DNA of 64,000 nt from G963674665 sp963674665 (GCA_963674665.2 CAXXPL010000014.1:62001-126000); one strand, 5' to 3'. Counted from the stretch's first letter, positions 36,659-46,960 are shown. Notes: generated from the sequence alone by a model not told the origin. Numbers and translations are program-made.

Positions 36659-38669
36659 TCAGTTCCTACGCTTGAACAGACGCTCCAGGTCCTTGATCTC
36701 CCAGGACAACAGCACGGGGCGGCCATGGGGGCAGTAGTGCCGGTCCTCACAGCCGCGCCACTCCTCGAGCAGGTGCAGCACCTCGTCGTCGGCCAGGGCC
36801 TGCCCCGCCTTGACCGCGGCCTTGCAGGCCATAAGTTTCCAGAGGTCTTCCATGCCCCCGCTTTGCTCGGACAGGGCGGCGCGCAGATACTCCCTGGCCT
36901 GGGCCATGTCCAGTTGCGGGGGCACGCCCCGGACCCGCAGGCTGTCGGCGTCTGCTTCAAGGGAGAATCCCAGGCCCTCCAGCTCCTTCCATATCTCGCG
37001 GAGCTTCTCCGCCTCCGCGGGGTGCAGCGGCAGCTCCAGAGGCAGGGCCAGGAGCTGCGTCTCGGTCCTGGTGCCGTGGGCCAGGCGGTCGTAGAGGATC
37101 CGCTCGTGGGCCGCGTGCTGGTCCAGCAGGGCCAGGGTTCCTTCCCCGAGCTTGAGTACAAGGTAGCTGTCCGCCAGACGCCCCATGTAGGTGACGCCCG
37201 AGGTGCTTTTAGGGTGATGGGCGTCCTGCACATGCAGGGGCACTCCTTCAGGCGTCACTTGAGGGATACCCTCAAGAGCCCCCAGAGGAGGGCAAGAGGC
37301 ATTTTCCGGGAAAACAGGGGGCATGACCTCGGCCGGATGCGGTGGTTCGTCTGGTCGGCCTTCAGGCACTGAAGACGCGCCCCTGCCAGGGCCAAGGTTC
37401 AAGTGTTGCATTTGGGGTGAGCGCTCGTGCCCCGGATAGGGGGTGTTCAGCACATCGTCCAGGGATGGGCGCCCGGCATTGGTTTGGCCGGTTTGTCCCA
37501 TGCTTCTTGAACCAAAGCTTGAAGGGCTGGAGACCTCGTGTACCGCATTAACGTTGTTATGTTGTGGATACTGTGTGGAAGACCATGCGGACGGCCTCGC
37601 ATGAAAGCCGCCATAGGATTCAGTTCCCTTGTGGGGGGTGTCGAACACCGGGAGTTCGAAACGCCCCACCGCTTCCTGCACTGCGCGTCGTACAGACGAG
37701 AATATGGCGGACTCCTCCCTGAACCTTACCTCTGTCTTTGCAGGGTGGACGTTCACGTCCACCAGCTCTGGGGGGAGCTCCAGGAAGAGCACCAGTTGGG
37801 GGTATTCACGGGCCAGCAGCCGCCCCTTGTAGGCGTCCTGGGCGGCGCGCAGGAGCACGCGGTCCTGCACGGGGCGGCCGTTGACATATAAGAACATCCT
37901 GTTGGAGCGGTTCTGCGCCTTTTGGGGGGCGCCCGCGAGTCCATGCACGCGGAAAGGGGACGCGTCGAGGTCAAAGGGGGCCATGGCCTCGGCGATGGCA
38001 GGGGGCCATGCCGCGGTCAGGCGTTTCCTTGAGGGATTGCCCCTTGGTGAGGCGGTATATCTCCCGCCCCCCCTTGCCTGAGGCGTCAGGGGCCGTGCCC
38101 AGGGTGAATCCCGCGTCGCAGCGCGCCAGAGCAAGGCGGAACAAGGTCTCCTGGCAACGTGTCAACTCCGTGGCCGGGGTCTTGAGGAATTTGAGCCGCG
38201 CCGGGATGTTGGCGAAGAGGTCATGAATCTCAACCCTCGCCCCCTGTTCCAGGGGGGCGGGACTGATCCCCGAGCTGATCCCGTACTCCACGTCGATTCG
38301 CCATGCCTCGCCCCCTTGCGCCGCGCTCATGGAGAATCGCGACACCGAGGCGATGCTGGGCAGGGCTTCGCCGCGAAATCCGTAGCTGGCTATGGCGCTC
38401 AGGTCCTCCAGGCAGGTGAGCTTGCTGGTGGCGTGGCGCGTGACGGCCAGCTCCAGCTCGTCCTTGCCCAGGCCCTGGCCATTGTCCTGCACCTGCAGCA
38501 GACGCTGCCCCCCACCTTCAAGCAGAACTTGAATCTGGTCCGCGCCGGCGTCCAGGCTGTTCTCCACCAACTCCTTGAGCACACTGGCGGGGCGCTCCAC
38601 AACCTCTCCGGCCGCGATCTGGTTTCGCAACTCCGGTGGGAGAAGACGTATGGGGTTTTTGGTTGCCAT
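36659..38669 (-). pseudogene. mutL: DNA mismatch repair protein MutL, frameshifted as given
   Basis: Starts at ATG 38669 (AAAGGAAC upstream). The N-terminal GHKL ATPase motifs are good: ENSLDAGA, DNGQGLG, ATSKL and GFRGEAL. The frame closes soon after a GAAACG at about 38023-38028 and homology continues in another frame to 36659. The second part includes the NVHPAKTEVRF motif and the C-terminal dimerisation domain with CPHGRP. Removing one A from GAAACG restores LKERLTAAWPPAI and a 669-residue product of normal length. As given, only a fragment of the ATPase region is made, which would abolish mismatch repair and cause a mutator phenotype. Sequencing error is the main alternative. Confidence 0.85.
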
Positions 38670-38772
38670 TAGTTCCTTTTCAGTCTGCGTTGTGTTTATA
38701 TCTCGCATTTAGTCTTGCCTTTTGTATCGAGAAGATTACTCTGTTATGGATGCAGCTCAGAGTATGCAATAT

Positions 38773-39471
38773 ATGAACAATAATAAAATGAAAATCATTA
38801 TCGAGCTCGATAGCATACATTTTGCCCATTCTGCAGATCGGGTAATCTTTTCGAATTTTTCTTTGCGTATCCCAAAGGGTGGTTTCGTGCATCTTCGCGG
38901 CCCCTCCGGTGTAGGCAAATCCACCCTGCTACGGCTGTTGGCCAGGTTCGAGGAACCAACCCGGGGGGGCATACGCTACGATGGCCGCGCCCTGGCCGAG
39001 TACCCACCGCCGGTGCTGCGCTCCAGGATTTGCTATTTACAGCAGACCCCGGTGGTTCTGGACGCCAGCGTGCGGGACAATCTCCTCTTGCCCTACACCT
39101 TTACCCTGCGGTCGGCCATGCCCCGCCCGGGTGACGGCGTGCTGCGCTCCCGCCTGGACGAACTTCTGCTCGGGGATGTGGACCTGGAGCACAACGCCCT
39201 TGACCTCTCGGTGGGGCAGAAGCAGCGTTTGTGCCTGGCCCGCGCCCTGCTGACCAGGCCCGAGGTTCTGCTCCTGGATGAACCGGTGAGCGCCCTGGAT
39301 CCGGGATCCCGCTCCATGGTGGAACAAATCACGGAGCTATGCAACAGGGAACAGGGGCTGACCATCGTGCTCGTCAGCCACCATGATTACGAACCGGACA
39401 ACGTGCCCGCGCCCGTCTTTGTGACCCTGGACGGAAAAGGCGGGGCCACGGTAACCGGGAGCGTTTCATGA
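38773..39471 (+). CDS. fetA: FetA-like ABC transporter ATPase (iron export)
   Basis: About 232-residue ABC ATPase. It shows Walker A GPSGVGKST, Q-loop YLQQTP, a modified signature DLSVGQKQR (usual LSGGQ has Gly in place of Val), Walker B VLLLDEP and the switch His in LVSHHD. The start is uncertain: ATG 38773, ATG 38788 and upstream TTG 38722 are all in frame without a good ribosome site. It overlaps the next gene by ATGA. With the UPF0014-type membrane partner it matches E. coli FetAB (YbbL-YbbM), described as an iron exporter that protects against oxidative stress. Iron is assigned from family only. Confidence 0.85.
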   Translation: MNNNKMKIIIELDSIHFAHSADRVIFSNFSLRIPKGGFVHLRGPSGVGKSTLLRLLARFEEPTRGGIRYDGRALAEYPPPVLRSRICYLQQTPVVLDASVRDNLLLPYTFTLRSAMPRPGDGVLRSRLDELLLGDVDLEHNALDLSVGQKQRLCLARALLTRPEVLLLDEPVSALDPGSRSMVEQITELCNREQGLTIVLVSHHDYEPDNVPAPVFVTLDGKGGATVTGSVS

Positions 39472-40295
39472 CAGATATAGCCGTGATAGGCCCATGGCAA
39501 CTGCTCATCGCCCTTGTCTTCATCTGTATTGCCGGGGGCGCCTCCATCCTGCACCGCCTCGGGCTTGAGCGGGATCTGCTGGTGGGCACGGTGCGCACTT
39601 TTGCCCAACTTTTCATCATGGGATACGTTCTTAAGCTGATTTTCGGTTTGAATTGGGCGATTCTCGTGATAGGTGTATACTTGGCTATGATCGTCTTCGC
39701 GGCCCGGATCATCAAGGGGCGGGTCAAAGAGCCGGACGTGAACTATCTGGTTCCCACGTTTCTGACCATGCTGGCCGGATACTTCCTGGTGACCCTGCTG
39801 GTCACGGGCGTGGTGGTACAGGCATCGCCATGGTGGAAGGCGCAGTATTTTCTTCCTCTGGGGGGGATGATCGTCGGGAATTCCATGAACGCCCTGGCAC
39901 TCTCCCTGGAGAGGCTGTTCTCCGACCTACGGGCCCGCAGGGATGAGGTGGAAATGCGGCTCGGCCTCGGCGCCGACTACAGGGAGGCAAGTCAGGAGAT
40001 CATGCGCAACGCCCTCAAGGCCGGCATGATTCCGTCGATCAATTCCATGATGGGGGTCGGCGTGGTGTTCATACCCGGCATGATGACGGGGCAGATTCTC
40101 GCGGGAGTCGATCCCATGATGGCTGTCCGCTACCAGATCGTGGTCATGCTCATGCTGGTCGGCTCCACGGCGGTTTCATCCCTGGCCGTCTTGACCATCT
40201 GCCGTAAACGTTGTTTCAGTCCCGGACAATCTTTGATACTCTTCACAAAAAGGACCGGGACTCGACCGCTGATAAAAAGGGGGAACAACATATGA
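39468..40295 (+). CDS. fetB: FetB-like membrane subunit (UPF0014 family)
   Basis: 275-residue inner-membrane protein with about seven hydrophobic helices. UPF0014 signatures are visible: RTFAQLFIMGYVL near 43, the central LPLGGMIVGNSMNALALSLER near 130 (span 20+ residues), and a late MIPSINSMMGVGVVFIPGMMTGQIL. It is the permease partner of the ATPase gene it overlaps. Its C-terminal tail (about 245-275) is hydrophilic and longer than in E. coli. Its TGA overlaps the next start (ATGA at 40292-40295). Confidence 0.9.
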   Translation: MTDIAVIGPWQLLIALVFICIAGGASILHRLGLERDLLVGTVRTFAQLFIMGYVLKLIFGLNWAILVIGVYLAMIVFAARIIKGRVKEPDVNYLVPTFLTMLAGYFLVTLLVTGVVVQASPWWKAQYFLPLGGMIVGNSMNALALSLERLFSDLRARRDEVEMRLGLGADYREASQEIMRNALKAGMIPSINSMMGVGVVFIPGMMTGQILAGVDPMMAVRYQIVVMLMLVGSTAVSSLAVLTICRKRCFSPGQSLILFTKRTGTRPLIKRGNNI

Positions 40296-40651
40296 CTGTA
40301 TTTGAAAAGCACTCCCTGCCCATTTTGGCAAAGGCCTCGCCGACCCTGGAAAACACGACGGCGGACTCGCGCGGCTACGACCCTGAGCTGCTCTACGTGG
40401 AATGCCTGTATTGCGGGAGCCCGGTGTTGTGGGAGCCGGGGCGCAGCACCGCCCTGGTGAAAAAGGCGGGGTTGAGCCGCGATGGTCTGGACTCGGGCCA
40501 TCTTATCCTCACCCTGGGGTGCCCGGTGTGCTCCCCTGACGAGATCATGTACGAGACCCGGATAATGCCCGTGGAATTGGCCATGGTGAACGGCATGCGG
40601 GATGATAGCGAAGAGCCCGGCGAGATTCCCGAGATCTCGGGAAACTGCTGA
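40292..40651 (+). CDS. Small protein with two CxxC pairs
   Basis: 119-residue cytoplasmic protein of unknown function. Two cysteine pairs (VECLYCGSPV near 43 and GCPVCSPDE near 84) would suit a zinc ribbon or other metal site. The start is ATG 40292 with AAAGGGGGAAC upstream. It overlaps fetB by four bases and is probably co-translated with it. The link to an iron exporter hints at a metal-related role, but I recognise no family. Confidence 0.7.
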   Translation: MTVFEKHSLPILAKASPTLENTTADSRGYDPELLYVECLYCGSPVLWEPGRSTALVKKAGLSRDGLDSGHLILTLGCPVCSPDEIMYETRIMPVELAMVNGMRDDSEEPGEIPEISGNC

Positions 40652-40822
40652 GGTGTCCGAATGGGTGATCTTTGTTGTCCAGGGAACAGCCCGATGTGGA
40701 GGTCCTGTCACGCCGTAGGGGGCTCATGCCCCGCAGCCAGCGGACATCCTGAGGATATCACGAATGAGGCGAGGGGAGGATCCGGATACGACCCCTCCCC
40801 TCGAACCAACGGTTCAGCCTGA

Positions 40823-41311
40823 TTATTTGTTCATTTCCGCAGCCGCTTTCAAGACTCCATCCTTGAACTCCTTGCGCACATCCTTCAGCCTCAGCGCCAG
40901 TTCATCATCCTGCAGGGCGAGGATCTGCGCGGCCAGGTAGGCGGCGTTCTTGGCTCCAGCCTTGTCCAGGGATACGGTGCCCACCGGGAACCCCGGAGGC
41001 ATCTGCACCGTGGAGAGCAGCGCGTCCATGCCGTTGAGCGGGGAGGCGTTGATGGGCACTCCCAGCACCGGCTTGATGGTGCGTGCGGCCACGGCGCCTG
41101 CCAGGTGCGCGGCCATGCCAGCGGCGCAGATGAAGACCTGGCAACCTTCCATCTCCATCTCCAGGATCAGCGCCTCGGTGCGCTCGGGCGTGCGGTGGGC
41201 CGAGGTCACGGTGAAGTTGTAGCTTACGCCGAATTTGTCCAGAACTTCGGTGCAGGGGCGCATCTTGTCCTGATCCGAAATGCTTCCGATAAAAATCGCT
41301 ACCTGGGGCAT
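40823..41311 (-). CDS. purE: N5-carboxyaminoimidazole ribonucleotide mutase PurE
   Basis: 162-residue purine biosynthesis enzyme. The substrate-binding SISD (FIGSISDQDKM) near the N-terminus, SAHRTPERTEAL, AAGMAAHLAGAVAARTIKPVLGVPI and the later LSTVQMPPGFPVGTVSLDKAGAKNAA are all present (motif spans). The start is ATG 41311, preceded by GAGAGGG; an ATG at 41338 is less likely. It lies 77 bases downstream of purD and is probably transcribed with it. Confidence 0.92.
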   Translation of the reverse strand: MPQVAIFIGSISDQDKMRPCTEVLDKFGVSYNFTVTSAHRTPERTEALILEMEMEGCQVFICAAGMAAHLAGAVAARTIKPVLGVPINASPLNGMDALLSTVQMPPGFPVGTVSLDKAGAKNAAYLAAQILALQDDELALRLKDVRKEFKDGVLKAAAEMNK

Positions 41312-41388
41312 GGTATCCCTCTCATGGGTGCGCACCACCTTTTTTATAAGGCGTGCGGTTGCGTCGTTTTGTCGGCGCGGGGCGGGGC

Positions 41389-42666
41389 CTACTTCAACCC
41401 CTTATCGCCAATATCGCGCCGGAAGTACATGTTCTCGAAATGAATCTTGTCCACCGCAGTGTAGGCACGCTCCTGGGCCTCCTTGAGGTCCTTGCCCAGG
41501 GCCGTGACGCCCAGCACGCGCCCTCCGGAGGTGAACACCTTGCCGTCAACGTACTGCGTTCCGGCGTGGAACACCTTCACGTTCTCGATGGCCTCGGCCT
41601 CCTCCAGTCCGGTGATTACCGCGCCCTTTGCATAGGAGCCGGGGTAGCCGCCGGAGCTGATGACCACGCAGATACTGGTCATGGGGCTGATGCGCAGTTC
41701 CTCGTCGGGCAGACGCCCCTCCACGCAGGCCATCATGAGCTCGGCCAGGTCGTTTTCCAGGCGCATGAGCAGGGGCTGGCATTCCGGGTCGCCGAAGCGC
41801 ACATTGTACTCCAGCACGTTCATGCTCGGCCCCTGGATCATCAACCCGGCGTAGAGCATCCCCACAAAGGGCTGGTCCAGCTGCTTGAGCCGCCGCACAA
41901 TGGGGCTGATCACCATGTTGGAGGTCTGCAGGTAGGATGATTGCGGCAGGATGGGAGCCGGGGAGTAGGCACCCATGCCCCCCGTGTTGGGGCCGGTGTC
42001 GCCTTCGCCCACAGGCTTGTGGTCCTGGGCCGAGGGCAGGCACAGTACGTTCTCGCCGTCGCAAAAGGCCAGGAACGAGGCCTCCTGCCCGGTGAGGGTT
42101 TGTTCCACGATGACTCTGGCGCCAGCCTTGCCAAAGGCCTCCTTTACCATGCAGTTGTCCAGGGCCTCCAGAGCCTCCTCGCGCGTCTGTGCCACCACCA
42201 CGCCCTTGCCGGCGGCCAGACCGTCGGCCTTGACCACCATGGGGGGCTTGATGGACTCGATGTACGCCTTGGCGTCATCGTAGTCGTCGAAAATTTCACA
42301 GGCCGCGGTGGGCACGCCGGATTCCAGCATGATGCGCTTGGAAAAGGCCTTGCTGCCTTCGAGCTGGGCAGCGTAAGCGCCGGGCCCGAAGCAGGGGATG
42401 CCGGCGGTCTGCAACGCGTCGGACACGCCCAGGACCAGGGGCAGTTCCGGGCCGGGAACCACCAGGTCGATGCCCTTTGTTTTCGCGAAATCAACGATTC
42501 CGGGGATGTCGTCATCCTTCAGGGGCAAGTTGGCGACCTTTCCACCCATGAGCGCCGTGCCGCCATTGCCAGGGGCGACGAAAATCTCCTGCACCAGAGG
42601 GCTTTGGGCGAGCTTCCAGGCCAGTGCGTGCTCACGCCCCCCGCCACCGACAACCAACACGCGCAT
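41389..42666 (-). CDS. purD: Phosphoribosylamine-glycine ligase PurD
   Basis: 425-residue ATP-grasp enzyme of de novo purine synthesis. It begins MRVLVVGGGGREHALAWKL, the usual N-terminus, supported by GAAAGGAG before ATG 42666. Further motifs are GPELPLVLGVSDAL, the ATP-grasp VVKADGLAAGKGVVVA, DHKPVGEGDTGPNTGGMGAYSP and RFGDPECQPLL. Length is typical. purE follows on the same strand. The phenylacetate-CoA ligase family gene starts divergently 200 bases upstream. No purine riboswitch was recognised in that gap. Confidence 0.95.
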   Translation of the reverse strand: MRVLVVGGGGREHALAWKLAQSPLVQEIFVAPGNGGTALMGGKVANLPLKDDDIPGIVDFAKTKGIDLVVPGPELPLVLGVSDALQTAGIPCFGPGAYAAQLEGSKAFSKRIMLESGVPTAACEIFDDYDDAKAYIESIKPPMVVKADGLAAGKGVVVAQTREEALEALDNCMVKEAFGKAGARVIVEQTLTGQEASFLAFCDGENVLCLPSAQDHKPVGEGDTGPNTGGMGAYSPAPILPQSSYLQTSNMVISPIVRRLKQLDQPFVGMLYAGLMIQGPSMNVLEYNVRFGDPECQPLLMRLENDLAELMMACVEGRLPDEELRISPMTSICVVISSGGYPGSYAKGAVITGLEEAEAIENVKVFHAGTQYVDGKVFTSGGRVLGVTALGKDLKEAQERAYTAVDKIHFENMYFRRDIGDKGLK

Positions 42667-42866
42667 GTCTTTCTCCTTTCTTGGTACCCCGGAAGGCGCC
42701 CCCTCGTGGACTTTTCCCCCAGGGAGATTCGTGCTAGAAACCATTTCCTTGAGCGCGCGTTTACCGCGCCACAGGATAATGTAAAGCAATTTTTGACGGG
42801 GCTCAAGCCGCCGGACTCGCGGCGGGCAAACCCTGGATCTGTCCAAGCACTTAGAGGAGCTTTCGA

Positions 42867-44171
42867 ATGATGTACGACTACCGTTTCCTTCCACAGCTCA
42901 GTGCCGATCAACTCGCAGCAAGGCAGTTGGAAGGGTTGCAATGGACAGTCGCCCACGCGTACGGCAACAGCCCATTTTATCAGAAAAAGTTCAATGACGC
43001 AGGCCTGGAGCCCGGTGACGTCACCTCCCTCGACGACCTGACCAGACTTCCCTTCACCACCGTGGAGGATCTGCGTGACGGATACCCCCTTCCCCTGCTC
43101 TCCGTGCCCGAGTCCGAGGTGGTGCGCATCCACGCCAGCTCCGGCACCACGGGCAAGCGCAAGGTCCTGGCCTACACCCAGAGGGACATAGACACCTGGA
43201 AACACATGTTCGCCCGTTGCTACGAACTGGCCGGCCTGAGCACCAGGGACCGGGTGCAGATCGCGGTGGGCTACGGCCTGTGGACCGCGGGCGTGGGCTT
43301 TCAACTGGGGTGCGAGAACTTCGGCGCCATGGCCCTGCCTCTCGGCCCGGGCAACATAGACCTCCAGTTGGCCATCCTTACGGACCTCGAGGCCACCTGC
43401 CTGTGCTCCACAGCCTCCATGGCCCTGCTGCTGGGCGAGGAAGTGGAGAAGCGCGGGCTGCGCAACAAGCTCAAGCTCAGGACCTGTATCTTCGGCGCCG
43501 AGACCCACAGCACGCGCATGCGTCGGACCTTCGAGGACCGTCTTGGCCTGGAGAGCAGCTACGACATATCCGGCCTCACCGAACTCTACGGCCCGGGCGC
43601 CGGTCTGGAGTGCGCCGCGCACCAGGGCCTGCACTACTGGGCCGACTACTACATCATGGAGCTCATAGATCCCGAGACCCTGAAGCCCGTGCCCATGGGC
43701 GAGATCGGCGAGATCGTGGTGACCACCCTGTGCAAGGAGGCCGCCCCACTGGTCCGGTACCGCACAAGGGATTTGACCCGCTTCCTCCCCGGAGACTGCC
43801 CCTGCGGCCTGAACCTCCCACGCCACGACCGCATCCTGGGGCGCTCCGACGACATGATCATTTACCGGGGCGTGAACATCTATCCGGGGCAGATCGCCAA
43901 CGTGCTCGGCAAGTTCCCGGAACTCAGCTCGGAGTACCGCGTCATGCTGCGCAGGCACAACGGCCTGGACGTGATGCGCGTTGAGGTTGAGCGCAGCCAG
44001 GATGCCACGGACGCCACCCCGGAGCAGGAGGCCGAACTGGTACAAGCCGTAGGGCGCACAATGCACAAGCAGCTGCTGGCCCGGGCCGATGTGGAGCTCC
44101 TGAACTACGGCACACTGCCCCGCACTCAGGGAAAGAGCAAGCGCGTCGTGGACGAGCGCGAGTTCGAGTAG
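42867..44171 (+). CDS. Phenylacetate-CoA ligase family protein
   Basis: 434-residue AMP-forming acyl-CoA ligase of the PaaK family. It shows the phosphate-binding SSGTTGKRKVLAY (about 91), YGLWTAGVGFQLG, the FGAETHSTRMR and SGLTELYGPG segments, YRTRDLTRF, and RSDDMIIYRGVNIYPGQI, which is close to family consensus. The start is ATG 42867 (tandem ATG, GAGGAGC upstream). In anaerobes, PaaK paralogues activate aromatic acids such as phenylacetate or indoleacetate; the substrate is not defined by the sequence. It is followed by a clear terminator at 44195. No other aromatic degradation genes are in the window. Confidence 0.9.
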   Translation: MMYDYRFLPQLSADQLAARQLEGLQWTVAHAYGNSPFYQKKFNDAGLEPGDVTSLDDLTRLPFTTVEDLRDGYPLPLLSVPESEVVRIHASSGTTGKRKVLAYTQRDIDTWKHMFARCYELAGLSTRDRVQIAVGYGLWTAGVGFQLGCENFGAMALPLGPGNIDLQLAILTDLEATCLCSTASMALLLGEEVEKRGLRNKLKLRTCIFGAETHSTRMRRTFEDRLGLESSYDISGLTELYGPGAGLECAAHQGLHYWADYYIMELIDPETLKPVPMGEIGEIVVTTLCKEAAPLVRYRTRDLTRFLPGDCPCGLNLPRHDRILGRSDDMIIYRGVNIYPGQIANVLGKFPELSSEYRVMLRRHNGLDVMRVEVERSQDATDATPEQEAELVQAVGRTMHKQLLARADVELLNYGTLPRTQGKSKRVVDEREFE

Positions 44172-44194
44172 TGCAAGATAGTTGAAGAAGCGAA

Positions 44195-44231
44195 CCGGGG
44201 GAGGAGCTTATGAATAAAGCACCTCCCCCGG
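44195..44231 (+). terminator. Hairpin terminator after phenylacetate-CoA ligase
   Basis: CCGGGGGAGG at 44195-44204 pairs with CCTCCCCCGG at 44222-44231 (10 pairs), with inner GCTT/AAGC pairing. It lies 24 bases after the stop; the T-tract is weak. Confidence 0.7.
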
Positions 44232-44533
44232 ACCCCCCCTGTAAATTTCAATTAGAGCACTTAACGCGTGAAATGCTTGTTCAACGACTGGCAAAACCAG
44301 CCTACAAGCATTTCGAGGCAAGGATTTGCCGGCAAATCCCTGCAGAGCATTTGAACTTTTTCAAAGTTTAACAGTCTGTCGAACTTAACTCAGCATCAGC
44401 GCGCCGTGCATGGGGGCTGATGTTGAGTTTATACTCAAGAAAAATCTTTTTAGATTTGTTTTTGAACCTGCAAAGCGTATTTTGAGCCCCAAAACCCCTC
44501 AGTTGTCGTTTTTTAGGCGCATTTCAACTTATA

Positions 44534-45627
44534 CCATTTCCTATTGTTAATGCAAATTAAATAGGCTATCCTCCTTCAAAGGAGGATAGCGCTATGGGAC
44601 GCCCAAAAACCATCTTCACTACGGAACTCGCATCAAGGGCCCAGGCTGATCTCGATGCTTTGGATCACCATGGTATTATTCAAAAACTAAGAGCAATCAT
44701 TGCAGCTTCCAAAAATCCCATTTCGACAGTTTCCGATGTGATCGGGGTTGCCGATGAAACGATTTGGAGGTGGGCCAAAGCATATAAAAAAGAGGGGATT
44801 GAGGGTCTTTACCCAAAGCCAAAACGTCCAAAACCATCAAAACTAAACGAAGAGCAAAAACAGCAAGTTCTTTGTTGGATCGATGAAAGAAAAACTCCAG
44901 ACGGACGAGATGTTCACTGGACGCTTGAGAGACTTCGACAGGCTATTGCAGATCAGTTTGGACAATCTCTTGGAATCAATACAATTTGGGTTTGGCTTCG
45001 CAAGGAAGGTCGGAAACTAAAAGTGCCGCGTCCACATCATTATCAAGCAGACCCAAAGGCTCAAGAGGCTTTTAAAAAAACTCCCTAGCATACTATTATC
45101 ACGACCAGACAATGAAGTTTTCTTTTTTGATGAAGGACGATTTGGATTGCATTCAGTGACCGGGAGGGTGTGGGCACAACGGGGAGAACGTCCAACAGTT
45201 ACCGTAAAACAAGGCTATCAGAACTTTTATGTGTACAGCGCCATAAACCCATCGACAGGAGAAGAGATTAGTTTGTTTTTGCCATGGGTTAACACCATGA
45301 TGATGAACACATACCTCAAACATCTAGAGGCTGAACTCCACGGGCGATCTTGTTTCCTTATTATGGACAGAGCGGGATGGCACTCAAGTCACGATCTACA
45401 AATCCCTTTAAATATAGAGATAATATTGCTACCTCCCTACTCGCCTGAACTCAACCCAGTAGAGAGACTTTTCCAATGGCTCAAGAGACATAGCTTAAGA
45501 AATCGTTGTTATCATTGCCTGGAAGATGTCATGAACGCTGTTCAAGATTGCTTTCAAGCGGCAAGCCCCGAATTCATGAAAAGCCTCTGTAGCTGTAACT
45601 ATTTATTGCACCAGAACTAGGAAATGG
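44534..45627 (+). mobile_element. IS630-like insertion sequence nested in the IS1182-like element
   Basis: About 1.09 kb, with short terminal inverted repeats CCATTTCCTA/TAGGAAATGG and a TA on each side (44532-44533 and 45628-45629), the typical IS630 target duplication. It inserted in the last codons of the IS1182-like transposase gene. Its own transposase lies in two overlapping frames. Confidence 0.85.
44594..45620 (+). CDS. IS630-family transposase in two frames
   Basis: The first part (44594-45088, 164 residues) has an N-terminal helix-turn-helix region (SDVIGVADETIWRWAKAYKK) and a linker with WTLERLRQAI. The second part (ending 45620, 157 residues from TTG 45147) is the DDE endonuclease domain with FFFDEGRFGLHS, FLIMDRAGWH and PPYSPELNPVERLFQWLK, which supply the catalytic acidic residues. 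The frames join at TTTTAAAAAAAC (about 45069-45080): dropping one A gives a continuous AFKKLPSILLSRPDNEVFFFDEG protein. Frameshifting at A-runs is known in this IS family, so the element may be active. Confidence 0.88.
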
Positions 45628-46960
45628 TATTAAATAGCCGCTTCACATTGTAAGCCAAGCACACAAGCTTCCATTCCCCAGACACTTTTTCTAGACCTCG
45701 AAGGAGAAATTGGCGAAAGCCCAAAGTATGTTTAATGATTCCAAAAACCGGCTCAACACTTTGCTTACGCAATGAGTACAGTTGTCTTCCTTTCTCGCCA
45801 TCGAGTTTTTCACGCATCTTTCGCAAGTATGGATCCGTAACGGGTTTTTCGGTTTTCTTTTTTTCTGGCCGATAGTCATATTTCAGTTGGCTCATCCGGC
45901 AGGGTGGAACAAACGGATCTACGCACAATTCCTCTACTTTTTTACAGGCTTCAATGTTGCAATATCCCGTGTCCGCCAGCACCGCCACAGGCTGGCCCAC
46001 GTCGTCCATAACGCCGACGACCGCAGGCAAGAGCTCATTCCTGTCTGAGCCGTTGTTCGTCACATAGCTGTGCAGAACCAGTTGTGAACCATCGGCATCT
46101 ACTGCGGCTTGGCAATTGTACGACTGTGTGTAGTCGCTCTTATTGGTCTTGCGCATGATTCGCGAGTCTTCATCAGTCATGTTTATCGATTCCGAATCCT
46201 TGGGATCATCCTGGGGCGGCTTGGGAGCGCGGCCTCTGTGTTGCCCCGTTCGTTGCTCCCGAGCCTTACGCTTGCGTTCGAACTCGGCGTTTTCGGATTC
46301 GGCGCGTTTGCGTGAACGCTCTTCCAACTTTTTTTGGGCCGCTTGCATTTTGCCCAGCAACTTCTCACGCCGAGCGAGTTCTTGTGGAATCCGCTGTCCA
46401 TCGTCATCAGACGAGGAGTCGGCGCGCTCTGCCCGGGCCATTAGTTCGGCGATGTCGTGCGTCAGTTTCTGCTCAAGCTCACATGCCCTTTTATGCTTAA
46501 TGTTTTTATATTTTGAAGCGTTGGCTTTGATGTGCGTCCCATCGACGCTGATATTTCCTACTTTGAGTAGCTTTAGTTCACCGGCGAGCTTGAGTATTTC
46601 CAAAAAAGCGGCGCTGACCGCTTCAAAGTTCTTGCGGCGGAAGGAGCAAATCGTGTCGTGATCTGGGTGCGTGTTGCCCGTTAAATAACGAACGGCAACA
46701 TCCCGATAGGTGGCCCGCTCAATTTTACGCGAAGAGAAAACGCCATTTGCGTAACAATAAATTAATAAAGCCAGCATCATACGCGGCGGATACTGCTTCG
46801 AGCCGGTTCCACGCGCGTTTACTTGAAAACTATCGGTCGGAGCAAGCTTCACAGCCTCCAACACAAAATGGACCATGTCGTCGTCGGGGACCCAGTCTCG
46901 CATGTCCGGGGACAGTAACAAGGGCCTATCTCTATCGATGTCTCTAAATCGTGTGCTCAT
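45617..46960 (-). CDS. IS1182-family transposase
   Basis: 447-residue DDE transposase. It begins MSTRFRDIDRDRPLLLSPDMR, with an N-terminal domain ending in GNTHPDHDTICSFRR, a catalytic SVDGTHIKANAS segment, a long Lys/Arg/Glu-rich insertion (about 170-260), VLADTGYCN, and a C-terminal KQSVEPVFGIIKHTLGFRQF motif with the catalytic Glu. The nested IS630-like element hit the last codons: the stop now lies in its terminal repeat, so the end reads RLFNTIS, where the uninterrupted sequence would read RLFNIS. The protein is thus almost unchanged. Confidence 0.9.
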   Translation of the reverse strand: MSTRFRDIDRDRPLLLSPDMRDWVPDDDMVHFVLEAVKLAPTDSFQVNARGTGSKQYPPRMMLALLIYCYANGVFSSRKIERATYRDVAVRYLTGNTHPDHDTICSFRRKNFEAVSAAFLEILKLAGELKLLKVGNISVDGTHIKANASKYKNIKHKRACELEQKLTHDIAELMARAERADSSSDDDGQRIPQELARREKLLGKMQAAQKKLEERSRKRAESENAEFERKRKAREQRTGQHRGRAPKPPQDDPKDSESINMTDEDSRIMRKTNKSDYTQSYNCQAAVDADGSQLVLHSYVTNNGSDRNELLPAVVGVMDDVGQPVAVLADTGYCNIEACKKVEELCVDPFVPPCRMSQLKYDYRPEKKKTEKPVTDPYLRKMREKLDGEKGRQLYSLRKQSVEPVFGIIKHTLGFRQFLLRGLEKVSGEWKLVCLAYNVKRLFNTIS

